64,000 bases of DNA. Source: Kitasatospora sp. NBC_01287. Its GTDB lineage: Bacteria; Actinomycetota; Actinomycetes; Streptomycetales; Streptomycetaceae. A program made the position numbers and the translations under genes. The notes under the pieces were generated by a model. The model searched no databases. It worked only from the letters and a program-made list of their open reading frames with translations, and was not told where the DNA came from. Position 1 is the stretch's first letter; each line of letters begins with the position of its first letter. Where the stretch lies: NCBI RefSeq assembly GCF_026340565.1, contig NZ_JAPEPB010000001.1, positions 4,874,501 through 4,938,500 on the forward strand. Reading direction: 5' to 3'. Below are positions 7,952 through 16,243 of the stretch, piece by piece.

Positions 7952-9546
7952 GGCTGCTGCCCGGGCCCAGGCCGCTCGACCTCGGTCCGCTCTTCGAGAC
8001 CCTGGCCGAGCGCGACTCGCCGACCGTGGTCCAGCTCAGCCGCCCGCTCGACCTGGCCGCCGAGCACGGCGAGCGCTGGACCATCCCGCAACTGGCCGAA
8101 CTGGTTCGCGAGTTGTCCGCGATGCTGGCCGCCGCCGGAGTCCGCCCCGGCCAGCGGGTGGCCGTGCACAAGCGTAACCACTGGGACTACGCGCTGCTGG
8201 CCTGCGCCGCCGCCAGGATCGGCGCGGTGCCCGCACTGCTCTCCGGGCATCTGGAGCCGGCCGCGCTGGCCGCGCTGCTGACTCGGCTGGACCCCGCGCT
8301 GCTGCTCTCCGACCGCTACACCCTGGCGCTCGGCGGGGCGGCGCACCCGGTGCGCACCGTCAGCCTGGACGGGCCCTCGCCCGGTGCCATCGACGCGGCC
8401 ACGCTGCGCGGCTTCGCGGTGCCCCCCGTGCACCGGCGGCCGGACGACGACCCGCTGGTGATCAACCACACCTCCGGCACCACGGGCCTGCCCAAGTTGG
8501 TGGTGCACACCACCACCAGCATCGTGCGGAAGATCACCGCCTTCGAGGCGCACCGCTGGCCGCTGATCTCGGTCCGCCCCGGGGACACCGTGGGCAACGC
8601 GATCGCCTACGCGCACGGCCGGGCGGTCTCCTGGACCATCTCCGCGCTCTGGGCCAGGCCGGAGACGGTGGCGGTGGCGGCCGACAGCGAACCGGCCACC
8701 GCCGCCCGGCTGTTCGGCGCCCACCCGCCCACCGTGCTGGAGGCCCTGCCCTCGACCTACGTGCGCTGGCAGCGGCTGGCCGCCGAGCCCGACACTCCGT
8801 TCACCGAGCTGCGGGTGCTGACCAGCACCTTCGACGCGATCCACCCGCCCACCGTGCGCGCCTTCCTGGCCGCCTCCCGGCACCGGTCGCCGGTCTGGCT
8901 GCAGGGCTGGGGGCAGACCGAGACCGGTCCCGTCACCTTCCGCTTCCTCACCCGGCGCGCCCTGGCCGGGCGCGAGGAGCGCCACCCCACCACCCGGGAC
9001 CTGGGCCGCGCGGTGCCGCTGCGGATCGGCCTGCGGGTGGTCGACCCGCGGACGCTGCGCCCGGTGCGGCGCGGCGAGGTGGGCGTGGTCCTGGTCCGCA
9101 CGCCCAACCTCTGCACCGGCTACGTCGGGGAGCCGGAGCGCTGGGCGGACAAGCGCACCGGCCGCTGGTTCAACACCGGCGACCTGGGCGCGCGCACACG
9201 GGACGGACGGCTGCTGCTGCTGGACCGGGAGGTGGACGGGATGCCGGGGGTGAGCCTGGTCGAGCTGGAGGACGTGCTGCACGACCGGCTGCCCGAACTC
9301 GTCGAGGCGGTGCTGCTGGACGCCGGCCGGCACCGGCCGCCGCTGCCGATCCTGGTCAGTGAGCACGGCGGGCTGGACCCGCGGCGCTGGCGGCGGGCCG
9401 TGCGCGACCTGCCCGAACTGGCCGAACCGCTGCTGCTCGACTGGGACGCGGTGCCGCGCACCGGCACCGGCAAGGTGCGCCGGCACGAGCTGCGCACCCG
9501 CTACCTGGCGGGCGCGGTCGGGCACGGGACCGGGCGGTGGACCTGA
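7948..9546 (+). CDS. AMP-forming acyl/aryl ligase (ANL superfamily)
   Basis: 532 residues. Adenylation core motifs are all visible: NHTSGTTGLPKLVVHT (A3), GWGQTETG (A5), FNTGDLGARTRDG (A7), LLDREVDGM (A8, missing the usual GR) and PRTGTGKVRRHEL with the A10 lysine. It activates a carboxylic acid as AMP ester, then likely CoA thioester; no carrier domain is attached. Starts GTG at 7948 in a four-base overlap with the prenyltransferase, and ends in a TGATG overlap with the FAD gene. In this operon it would activate the acid partner or the prenylation acceptor. The altered A8 motif may affect acceptor chemistry. Confidence 0.88.
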   Translation: MRLLPGPRPLDLGPLFETLAERDSPTVVQLSRPLDLAAEHGERWTIPQLAELVRELSAMLAAAGVRPGQRVAVHKRNHWDYALLACAAARIGAVPALLSGHLEPAALAALLTRLDPALLLSDRYTLALGGAAHPVRTVSLDGPSPGAIDAATLRGFAVPPVHRRPDDDPLVINHTSGTTGLPKLVVHTTTSIVRKITAFEAHRWPLISVRPGDTVGNAIAYAHGRAVSWTISALWARPETVAVAADSEPATAARLFGAHPPTVLEALPSTYVRWQRLAAEPDTPFTELRVLTSTFDAIHPPTVRAFLAASRHRSPVWLQGWGQTETGPVTFRFLTRRALAGREERHPTTRDLGRAVPLRIGLRVVDPRTLRPVRRGEVGVVLVRTPNLCTGYVGEPERWADKRTGRWFNTGDLGARTRDGRLLLLDREVDGMPGVSLVELEDVLHDRLPELVEAVLLDAGRHRPPLPILVSEHGGLDPRRWRRAVRDLPELAEPLLLDWDAVPRTGTGKVRRHELRTRYLAGAVGHGTGRWT

Positions 9547-10913
9547 TGGCCGCGCCGGAACTGGACGTCGCGGTGATCGGCGCGGGCGTCGCCGGCCTGG
9601 CCACCGCGCACCGCCTGACCCGGGCGGGACGCGAGGTGCGGGTCTTCGAGGCGAGTGGGCGGGTCGGCGGGCGGATGGCCTCCAGCGTGCTCGACGGCCA
9701 CCGGATCGACGAGGGCGCCGAGACCATCGCGGCCCGCGGCTACGACGCCACCTGGGAGCTGAGCCGCGCCGTCGGCCTCGCCCCGGCCGAGGTGCTGCCG
9801 ATCGAACGCTCGCTGGCCCTGTGGCGGCGCGGGCGTGCCCACGCCCGGCTCGGCCACCCGCTCGGTCTGCTCACCGGCGCCGGGATGTCGCCGCGCGGTC
9901 GGCTCGACTGGCTGCGCTTCGGTGCCGCGCTACGCGGGCGCATCGACCTGGACCACCCGGAGGCCACCGCGTTCGGAGAGCTGACGATCAGTCAACTCTC
10001 CGAGCGCTACCACCCTGATCTGCACGACGCGCTGCTCCAGCCGCTGGCCGGCTGCTTCTTCGGCTGGCGCTCGGAGCGCTCGGCGATCGGTCCGATGGCC
10101 GCGATGCTGGCGGCCACCGGCGGGGTGGGCACCCGTTGGCTGACCTACCGGGACGGCATGGACACCCTGGCCCGGCGGGTGGCGGCGGGCCTGCGGGTCA
10201 GCACCGGCGCGGCGCTCCACCGGGTGGTCGAGGGGCCGTCGGCGGTCCGGCTGGAATTCGCGGACGGCATCGTGCGCACCGCGCGCCAGGTGGTGCTGGC
10301 GCTGCCCGCGCCGGCGGCGCTCGCGCTGCACCCGGGCGTACCCGCGCAGGAGCGCCCCTACCTGGCGGCCTGCGGCTACACCCCGATGCTCAAGGTGGCC
10401 TGCCTGCTGGACCGCCCGCTGCCCGCGCCCACCCGTGCCCCCAGCTACGGCCTGCTGATCCCGGCGACCGAGAGCCGGGTGGTGGCGGGCGCGATCCTGG
10501 ACCACCTCAAGGCGCCCGGGCGGGTGCCGCCCGGGCGCGGGCTGGTCAGCCTGCTGCTCGCGCCCGGGGCGATCCCCGACCTGCTCACCGCACCGGACGC
10601 CGAGGTCGTCACCACCGCCGTCACCGAGGCCGACCGCTTCCTGCCGGGGCTGGCCGCCGCCCTGCGCACCGCGCGGGTCTTCCGCCACGAGCACGGACTG
10701 CCCGAAGCCACCCCGGCCGCCCTGCGGTTGCGCCCCGCCTTCCTGGCCCGTCCGCTGCGCCGGATCGACTACGCCGGCGACTGGGTGGCGCTGCGCCCCA
10801 ACAGCGAGGCCGCGATCGGCTCGGCGGCGCTGCCCGCCCAGCGGCTGGCCGCGGCCCTGGGCCGGTCGGTCGAGCCAGGACCGGCCGACCAGGTCGCGGC
10901 GGGTGCGGCCTGA
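9546..10913 (+). CDS. FAD-dependent amine oxidase/protoporphyrinogen-oxidase-like protein
   Basis: 455 residues from the ATG at 9546 (TGATG overlap; a GTG three codons earlier is possible). N-terminal dinucleotide-binding motif VAVIGAGVAGLATAHRL, then VFEASGRVGGRMAS, typical of flavin-containing amine oxidoreductases. The C-terminus has IDYAGDWVALRPNSEAAIGSA, the second FAD contact. The family oxidises amines, desaturates carotenoids or other isoprenoids, or oxidises porphyrinogens. Last gene of the operon; likely a tailoring oxidation of the prenylated or aminated product. A hairpin 35 bases downstream closes the unit. Confidence 0.85.
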   Translation: MAAPELDVAVIGAGVAGLATAHRLTRAGREVRVFEASGRVGGRMASSVLDGHRIDEGAETIAARGYDATWELSRAVGLAPAEVLPIERSLALWRRGRAHARLGHPLGLLTGAGMSPRGRLDWLRFGAALRGRIDLDHPEATAFGELTISQLSERYHPDLHDALLQPLAGCFFGWRSERSAIGPMAAMLAATGGVGTRWLTYRDGMDTLARRVAAGLRVSTGAALHRVVEGPSAVRLEFADGIVRTARQVVLALPAPAALALHPGVPAQERPYLAACGYTPMLKVACLLDRPLPAPTRAPSYGLLIPATESRVVAGAILDHLKAPGRVPPGRGLVSLLLAPGAIPDLLTAPDAEVVTTAVTEADRFLPGLAAALRTARVFRHEHGLPEATPAALRLRPAFLARPLRRIDYAGDWVALRPNSEAAIGSAALPAQRLAAALGRSVEPGPADQVAAGAA

Positions 10914-10947
10914 CGCACCGCTGCTGAGGGGCTCCGGCGCCCAGCGG

Positions 10948-10968
10948 CCCGGCCGTCTCGCGGCCGGG
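10948..10968 (+). terminator. terminator of the methyltransferase-prenyltransferase operon
   Basis: CCCGGCCG, loop TCTCG, CGGCCGGG: perfect 8-bp stem shortly after the FAD gene stop. A tandem copy of TGGCCGATCTCCC follows at about 10972. Confidence 0.6.
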
Positions 10969-11055
10969 TCCTGGCCGATCTCCCTGGCCGATCTCCCTGG
11001 TCCGCACAGCCGCAGGGCTGATAGGTATGACGATGTGCGCTTCGATCTCGTACCC

Positions 11056-11640
11056 ATGCCGCCGACCGTCCACGACCGACCGCGGGACGACCGCGGCTAC
11101 CCCGTGCCCGCCATCACCCCGTGGGAGGACGGCCGGCCGCAGTTCGCGCTGACCGACTACCAGCGCAGCGCCGACTGCGCGCGGCAGCGGCAGTGCTCGG
11201 TCTGCGACGTGCTGATGCCGCGCGGGCCGGTGTGGCGGGTGGTCGGGGCCGCGGAGAGTGCCGCGATCGGCGCGGCGCTCGCCGCCGGCCGGCCCTACCG
11301 CAACCTCGCCCCGACCCTGGAGGGCCCGGGGCACCGCGCCTGCATGCTCTACGCCTCGATGGTCTGCCCCTACCTGGCCAGGCCCAACGCCCGCCGAGCC
11401 CTGACGGCCGAGCACCCGGACGAGCTGACCGCCGCCGTGGTGCGCGGCGCCGTGCGCGGCGCGCTCGGCGCGGTGGTCGGCTTCGCCGACTACGAGTTCG
11501 CGGTGACCGGCAGCAGGGTGCTCTTCCGCTTCGTCGACGTCATCGAGTACCTCCCGCACGACAACGCCGACGCGCACCTGGCCGAGCTGCGCGCCGAACT
11601 GGCCGGGCACGGTGGTGGGCCCGCCCGGCCGGTCGGCTGA
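11056..11640 (+). CDS. conserved hypothetical protein with Cys-rich motif
   Basis: About 194 residues from the ATG at 11056; a GTG at 11035 is also possible and neither has a convincing ribosome site. It contains CARQRQCSVCDVLMPRGPVW (a CxxC pair) and GHRACMLYASMVCPYLARPN with two more cysteines, so it may bind a metal or form disulfides. No transmembrane segment or signal peptide is seen. Convergent with the lipoprotein gene that follows, with only 47 bp between. I do not recognise a function. Confidence 0.7.
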   Translation: MPPTVHDRPRDDRGYPVPAITPWEDGRPQFALTDYQRSADCARQRQCSVCDVLMPRGPVWRVVGAAESAAIGAALAAGRPYRNLAPTLEGPGHRACMLYASMVCPYLARPNARRALTAEHPDELTAAVVRGAVRGALGAVVGFADYEFAVTGSRVLFRFVDVIEYLPHDNADAHLAELRAELAGHGGGPARPVG

Positions 11641-11687
11641 GCGGGCCCGCGACAGCGCGGTGTGCCGCGCGTGGTGGCGGTGTGCGG

Positions 11688-12890
11688 TCAGTTGTTCCGG
11701 TAAGCGGGCAGGCCGGTGTAGCCGGACACCAGGGTCGGGGTGGCGGAGCCGTTCGCGGGGAGGGTGGCGATGCCGGCCGGGGTGCGGGTGGCGATGGTCT
11801 TGCCGTCGGCGGACCAGGTCGGCTCGGTGTAGTCGGTGGTGGCGTGCGGGGTCAGGTCCTTGGTGGTGCTCTTGGGGCTGTTGATGCTGGTCTCGAAGAG
11901 GTGGTCGTGTCCGCCCACCGAGCGGACGAAGACGATCTCGTCGCCGGCCGGGGAGAGTGCGGGCTCGGAGCCCTTGGCGACCGCGCCGCCCTGCTGGCGA
12001 AGTGACTCGTCGCGGATGTAGACCTCGCCGCTGTCGCTGTTCGCGTAGACGGTGGTTCCGTTCGCGTTGGCACCGGCCGGCCAGAGGTTCTCGGTCATCG
12101 GGTTCGGCGTGACGTTGTTGTCCGAGTACGGCCCGAGGTCCAGGACACGCGGGGTGCCGTGGACAGCGGTGGCGGGGACACCCTCCAGCTGGGACACCCC
12201 ACCCTTCGTGGAGGTGAAGAAGAGGTTGTCCTTGGCGGCGTAGTAGCCCTGGGGCGAGGCTGCGGAGACCTGCCAGGCCGGGTGCGACCAGCTCTGGCCG
12301 GCCGGGTGCTCGGCGACGGTGACCCGCCCGCTGCCGTTCGGGTTGGCGACGGCGAGGTCGCCCGCGCCGTCGATGAACGCGGCCTTCTTGCCGTCGGGGG
12401 ACCAGGCCAGGTCGCGCACGGCGGTGCCGAAGTCGATCGTGGTGCCGTTCATCACCACGTACCGGGTGCCGTCGCTGATGGTCAGTCCGCTGCGCGCGGT
12501 GCCGTTCAGCTTCGCCGCCACCGGGGCCGGGGCCTGCGGGCGTGCGGTGGTCGGCGCGGTGGTGGGCACCGGGCTCGCGGGCCGGGCCGCCGCCGGCGAG
12601 CCGGCGGCCGTGGTCGGCGCGGCGCTCGGGGCGGCAGCGGTGGAGGGGGTGGTGGCAGTGCTCGGGGCGGCAGCGGTGGGGGCGGTGCTCGGGGCAGCGC
12701 TCTGCGGTGCCGCGGAGGTCGGGGCGGAAGCCGCGATCGGCGCGGTTGAGTTGGCCGGCGAGGGTGCCGCCGAGCCGGCGGCGGAGGAGGTGGAGCTGGG
12801 GTCGCAGGCGGTCAGCAGCAGGGCCGCGCCGGTGGTGACGGCGATGGTGAGGCTGATGGCGGTGGCACGACGACGGGCGCGAGCGGACAT
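11688..12890 (-). CDS. lipoprotein with WD40/TolB-like propeller repeats
   Basis: 400 residues. Lipoprotein signal peptide: Arg-rich start MSARARRRATA, hydrophobic core, lipobox LLTAC with the lipidated cysteine near residue 29. A long Ser/Ala/Pro/Thr-rich linker (about residues 30-140) reaches across the wall. The remainder contains PD40-type blades: VRDLAWSPDGKKAAFID, EPALSPAGDEIVFVRS and EPTWSADGKTIATRT. Such surface propellers usually bind ligands or proteins; no enzymatic motif is visible. The ATG at 12890 follows GGGGGAA. The inferred start removes 65 in-frame upstream codons that lack homologous character. Confidence 0.85.
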   Translation of the reverse strand: MSARARRRATAISLTIAVTTGAALLLTACDPSSTSSAAGSAAPSPANSTAPIAASAPTSAAPQSAAPSTAPTAAAPSTATTPSTAAAPSAAPTTAAGSPAAARPASPVPTTAPTTARPQAPAPVAAKLNGTARSGLTISDGTRYVVMNGTTIDFGTAVRDLAWSPDGKKAAFIDGAGDLAVANPNGSGRVTVAEHPAGQSWSHPAWQVSAASPQGYYAAKDNLFFTSTKGGVSQLEGVPATAVHGTPRVLDLGPYSDNNVTPNPMTENLWPAGANANGTTVYANSDSGEVYIRDESLRQQGGAVAKGSEPALSPAGDEIVFVRSVGGHDHLFETSINSPKSTTKDLTPHATTDYTEPTWSADGKTIATRTPAGIATLPANGSATPTLVSGYTGLPAYRNN

Positions 12891-13095
12891 GGCGGTTCCC
12901 CCAGGAACAGTGGGCGTGGGCGGTGGATTTCGCCTCGAGCCCGACCGCCGCCCCCCTAGGTCTTCCCCGGTCGGCCGCTCGCTGCTCTGTGCGATGTGAG
13001 AATCCTCTCGCACCGGCGATCCGGGAACCGTCCGTCTTCTGTCACGAGCGGGCAACAGCCGTGGGTAACCGAACCACCCCCTCACCGTGGGGACG

Positions 13096-13145
13096 ACGAA
13101 GGGCCCCGACCGCTGGATACCGTCGTCCCGGTCGGGGCCCTTCGT
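13096..13145. terminator. long bidirectional hairpin
   Basis: ACGAAGGGCCCCGACC (13096-13111) pairs perfectly with GGTCGGGGCCCTTCGT (13130-13145). It lies just beyond the 3' end of the small membrane-protein gene (which ends at 13179) and upstream of the lipoprotein gene, so it insulates them. Confidence 0.85.
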
Positions 13146-13178
13146 CCGTTCTTCGACCGCCTGAGCGTTCGCGAGGCG

Positions 13179-13394
13179 TCAGCGCACCAGCGGGATCAGC
13201 AGGGCGGCCGCGGCGATCACGAGCACCAGCAGCAGCGGCCACCGCGAGTTCGCGCGGCTCCGCGTGGCGGTGCCCGCCGGCCGCTCGACGTCCCGACCGT
13301 ACGATTCACGGACCCACAGGAAGCCGCCGCCCTGGTCGCCCCCGCCGTGCTGGTGACCACCGTGGTGCCCGCCGAACCCGCCCTGACCGTCCAT
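13179..13394 (-). CDS. small tail-anchored membrane protein
   Basis: 71 residues. The N-terminus is Gly/His-rich (MDGQGGFGGHHGGHQHGGG) and the C-terminus is a single hydrophobic helix, WPLLLVLVIAAAALLIPLVR, ending the protein, so a C-tail anchor with the body in the cytoplasm is likely. GGGGAGG precedes the ATG at 13394. The histidine cluster could bind metal ions. It lies 89 bp beyond the tRNA-Ser 3' end. No family recognised. Confidence 0.65.
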   Translation of the reverse strand: MDGQGGFGGHHGGHQHGGGDQGGGFLWVRESYGRDVERPAGTATRSRANSRWPLLLVLVIAAAALLIPLVR

Positions 13395-13482
13395 CGGTTC
13401 CTCCCCTGCGCGTCGCTTCCCCCGAGCGTGCCACGCTCCGGTCCGCGCTACCTCAACGCAGGCTCTGGACTTCCGCCGAACG

Positions 13483-13524
13483 CCGAAGGGGCCGTCTGCG
13501 AAATCTCGCGGACGGCCCCTTCGG
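13483..13524 (-). terminator. terminator of tRNA-Ser
   Basis: CCGAAGGGGCCGTCTGCG pairs with CGCGGACGGCCCCTTCGG (18 bp with one G-T pair), starting 11 bases past the CCA end of the tRNA. Confidence 0.85.
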
Positions 13525-13534
13525 GACTGCTCAG

Positions 13535-13624
13535 TGGCGGTAGCGGTGGGATTCGAACCCACGGTGAAGTTGCCCCCACACACGCTTTCGAGGCGTGCTC
13601 CTTTGGCCGCTCGGACACGCTACC
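13535..13624 (-). tRNA. tRNA-Ser(CGA)
   Basis: Complete 90-base serine tRNA on the minus strand. Acceptor GGTAGCG pairs with CGCTACC, then discriminator G and encoded CCA. Anticodon CGA sits in the loop CTCGAAA; the long variable arm (GTGGGGGCAACTTCAC) and T-loop GTTCGAATC are typical of class II tRNAs. It reads UCG codons. Confidence 0.97.
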
Positions 13625-13690
13625 GAGAGAGACTCTACCGGACGCCTCGGGTGGGAGCGAAATCCTTTGGGGCGGCTGGGGAGGGTGCCT

Positions 13691-14218
13691 TCAGCGGTGG
13701 GTGTCGAAGAAGGCGCGCAGCTGGGTGGCGCAGTCGTCGGCGAGGACGCTGTGGATGACCTCGGGGCGGTGGTTGAGGCGGCGGTCGCGCAGCACGTCGA
13801 AGAGGGAGCCGGCGGCGCCGGCCTTCTCGTCGAGGGCGCCGTAGACCACGCGGTCGAGTCGGGCCAGCACGATGGCGCCGGCGCACATGGTGCAGGGCTC
13901 CAGGGTGACCACGAGGGTGCAGCCGGTCAGCCGCCACTCGCCGACCGCGCGGGCGGCCTGGCGGATGGCCTGGACCTCGGCGTGCGCGGTGGGGTCGCCG
14001 ACGGCCTCGCGTTCGTTGTGACCGCGGCCCAGGACGGCGCCGTCGGGGCCCAGGACCAGCGCGCCGACGGGGACGTCACCGGTGCCGGTGGCCAGCTCGG
14101 CCTCGGCGATGGCCAGCCGCATCGCGGGCGTCCAGCGGTCTCGGACCGGGTCGGGGCGCACCGGGGCCGGCAGCGGTGCGAGGTCGAGGTGGGGCTGCAT
14201 CCCACCAGTGTCCGGCAC
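13691..14218 (-). CDS. tadA: tRNA adenosine(34) deaminase
   Basis: 175 residues. Zinc-dependent deaminase that makes inosine at the wobble position of tRNA-Arg(ACG). The cytidine-deaminase-fold motifs are present: TAHAEVQAI with the catalytic glutamate and EPCTMCAGAI with the two zinc cysteines. A GTG at 14218 has GGGGTGGGG upstream; the ATG at 14200 is an alternative. Next to it are its usual streptomycete companion gene and a serine tRNA, supporting the assignment. Confidence 0.93.
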   Translation of the reverse strand: MPDTGGMQPHLDLAPLPAPVRPDPVRDRWTPAMRLAIAEAELATGTGDVPVGALVLGPDGAVLGRGHNEREAVGDPTAHAEVQAIRQAARAVGEWRLTGCTLVVTLEPCTMCAGAIVLARLDRVVYGALDEKAGAAGSLFDVLRDRRLNHRPEVIHSVLADDCATQLRAFFDTHR

Positions 14219-14247
14219 TGGCGGGCCCCACCCCGACCCGCGGCCGG

Positions 14248-14811
14248 TCAGCGAACCGCCTCCAGCACCTCGGCGCAGCCGAGCGCGTCGGCGATCTCGG
14301 AGAGCGCCTCGCCGGGTTCGGCTCCCTCGACGCTGAGCGCCAGCAGGTCCTTCTCGCTGATGCCGAGGTCGGTCAGCAGCAGGGCGTCGCCGAGCGGGCC
14401 GACCGGCACGCCGCCGGGGCCGGTGAGCGGGAGCTCCTCGTCCTCGTCGGTGTCGGAGGGCTCGACGTCCTCGCTCTCCTCCAGTTCGGTCACCAGGCTG
14501 TCGAGGTCCTCGAACTCGCTGTCGCCGGCCCGGCCGACCAGCTCGTCGGTGAGGACCACGTCCCCGTAGGAGCTGCGCTTGGCCGCCGCGGCGTCGGAGA
14601 CGAAGATCCGCGGATCCTCCTCACCGTCCACCCGGACGACGGCGAACCAGGAGTCCTCCTGTTCGATGAAAAGCAGCACAGTGTTGTCGTCCTGTGCCGC
14701 TCCGCGTGCCAGGTCGGCAAGATCGGCAAGAGTTTCGACATTGTCCAACTCGGTCTCGCTCACATCCCACCCGTCCTCGGTGCGAGCAAGCACTGCAGCG
14801 AAGTACGCCAC
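14248..14811 (-). CDS. TadA-associated acidic protein
   Basis: 187 residues, strongly acidic in the middle (ELEESEDVEPSDTDEDEELP). Starts near VAYFAAVLARTEDGW; the GTG at 14811 is spaced well from GGGAG, while 14820 is the other option. In actinobacteria this protein is encoded directly before tadA and is annotated as tRNA adenosine deaminase-associated; the reaction or structural role is not known. The 29-bp gap implies co-transcription with tadA. Confidence 0.8.
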   Translation of the reverse strand: MAYFAAVLARTEDGWDVSETELDNVETLADLADLARGAAQDDNTVLLFIEQEDSWFAVVRVDGEEDPRIFVSDAAAAKRSSYGDVVLTDELVGRAGDSEFEDLDSLVTELEESEDVEPSDTDEDEELPLTGPGGVPVGPLGDALLLTDLGISEKDLLALSVEGAEPGEALSEIADALGCAEVLEAVR

Positions 14812-15094
14812 CAGGGACACTCCCAAATGGTCTCGGCCGTAGGCGATCTCGGGCGAACGCGGTCTGGCCGCCCCCGCGCCAGAGGCGGCCCGCTGTTCGG
14901 ACCGTCCCACCGGCATCGTGACAGAAACCCGGGCCTCTCGGGGAGTGTTCGGCAGCGCGTCTTCGCAGGTCGTGTCGGAAACCGGGGATCGTCCGGCCAA
15001 TGGCGGGGCAACGGAGCGGGAACAGCCGGGTGCGGGGTGTCCCGGGGGCGTCCGACGGGTATCGCAGGGTGGGCGGACCGTCGCCCGCGGTGTG

Positions 15095-15361
15095 TCAGAT
15101 CCGGAAGGTGCGCATGCGGAGCGCTTCCCGCATCCGGCGCTCCTTGGTCTTGCGCGGCTGCACCCGGGCGCGCAGCTCGCGGGCCTCGGCCAGCTCCCGC
15201 AGGAAGACCGCGCGGCGCCGGCGGCGTTCGGCCGGGGTCTCCCGCACGACGTGCTGCTCGGCACCCGCGCCGGAACCGGTGCGGGTGGTGCGGGCGGCGC
15301 TGTTCGGATCCGCGCCGGGCTCCTCGGGGGGTCCGTCGACCGGGCCCGGGTTCCTTTTCAT
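15095..15361 (-). CDS. small basic conserved protein divergent from upp
   Basis: 88 residues, highly basic in the second half (ETPAERRRRRAVFL, RKTKERRMREALRMRTFRI), probably helical and possibly nucleic-acid binding. The ATG at 15361 has GGGAAAG upstream. It diverges from upp with about 107 bp between starts. No domain recognised; the C-terminal RTFRI tail looks conserved-type. Confidence 0.6.
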   Translation of the reverse strand: MKRNPGPVDGPPEEPGADPNSAARTTRTGSGAGAEQHVVRETPAERRRRRAVFLRELAEARELRARVQPRKTKERRMREALRMRTFRI

Positions 15362-15468
15362 ACGGTCTGACTTTCCCAGAAGTCCCGGATTGATACCACA
15401 GCTGTCCCACCCGGCTGCCGACGCCACGGGGGTCGTCCCCGGCCGTGGAACGCCGTTAAGGTCGGATT

Positions 15469-16104
15469 ATGCGGATCCACGTCGTCGACCACCCTCTGGT
15501 GGCCCACAAGCTCTCCACGCTGCGCGATGAGCGCACCGACTCCCCGACCTTCCGTCGTCTCACCGACGAGCTGGTCACGCTGCTGGCCTACGAGGCCACC
15601 CGGGACGTGCGGACCGACGAGGTCGAGATCACCACCCCCGTCGCGGTCACCACCGGCACCCGGCTCAGCTACCCGCGTCCGCTGGTGGTGCCGATCCTGC
15701 GCGCCGGGCTCGGCATGCTGGACGGGATGACCCGGCTGCTGCCGACCGCCGAGGTGGGCTTCCTCGGGATGGTCCGCAACGAGGAGACCCTGGAGGCCTC
15801 GACCTACGCGACCCGGATGCCCGACGACCTGTCGGGCCGCCAGGTCTACGTGCTCGACCCGATGCTGGCCACCGGCGGCACGCTGGTGGCCGCGATCCGG
15901 CTGCTGATCGAGCGGGGCGCCACCGATGTGACCGCCGTGGTGCTGCTGGCCGCGCCGGAGGGCGTCGCGGTGATGGAGAAGGAGCTGGCCGGGCTGCCGG
16001 TCACCGTGGTCACCGCCGCGCTGGACCAGCGTCTGAACGAGCACGGCTACATCGTCCCCGGCCTCGGCGACGCGGGGGACCGGCTGTACGGCACGGCGGG
16101 CTGA
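15469..16104 (+). CDS. upp: uracil phosphoribosyltransferase
   Basis: 211 residues, normal length. Converts uracil and PRPP to UMP in pyrimidine salvage. The PRPP-binding loop VYVLDPMLATGGTLVAAI and the uracil-binding C-terminal YIVPGLGDAGDRLYGT are intact, as is RAGLGMLDGM. Gene order tadA - partner - small basic protein - upp - LytR_C matches other streptomycetes. A strong hairpin lies 26 bases after the stop. Confidence 0.97.
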   Translation: MRIHVVDHPLVAHKLSTLRDERTDSPTFRRLTDELVTLLAYEATRDVRTDEVEITTPVAVTTGTRLSYPRPLVVPILRAGLGMLDGMTRLLPTAEVGFLGMVRNEETLEASTYATRMPDDLSGRQVYVLDPMLATGGTLVAAIRLLIERGATDVTAVVLLAAPEGVAVMEKELAGLPVTVVTAALDQRLNEHGYIVPGLGDAGDRLYGTAG

Positions 16105-16129
16105 CGGCGTCGGCTCGCTGATCGGACGG

Positions 16130-16165
16130 AAAGAGCGGTGCTCCGAGGTCGGAGCACCGCTCTTT
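16130..16165. terminator. terminator after upp
   Basis: AAAGAGCGGTGCTCCG, loop AGGT, CGGAGCACCGCTCTTT: perfect 16-bp stem, AT at its base so it can end transcription from either side. It is followed by four GTGGTGCGGTG-like repeats at about 16176-16216. Confidence 0.9.
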
Positions 16166-16243
16166 CGTTCATCTGGTGCGGTGGTGCGGTGGTGCGGTGG
16201 TGCGGTGGTGCGGTGCGGGGTGCCGCCGGGCCTCGCGAGGCCG

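Noticed and set aside
16176..16216. GTGGTGCGGTG short repeats after the upp terminator
   Set aside because: Simple slippage repeat in a non-coding gap, no sign of function.
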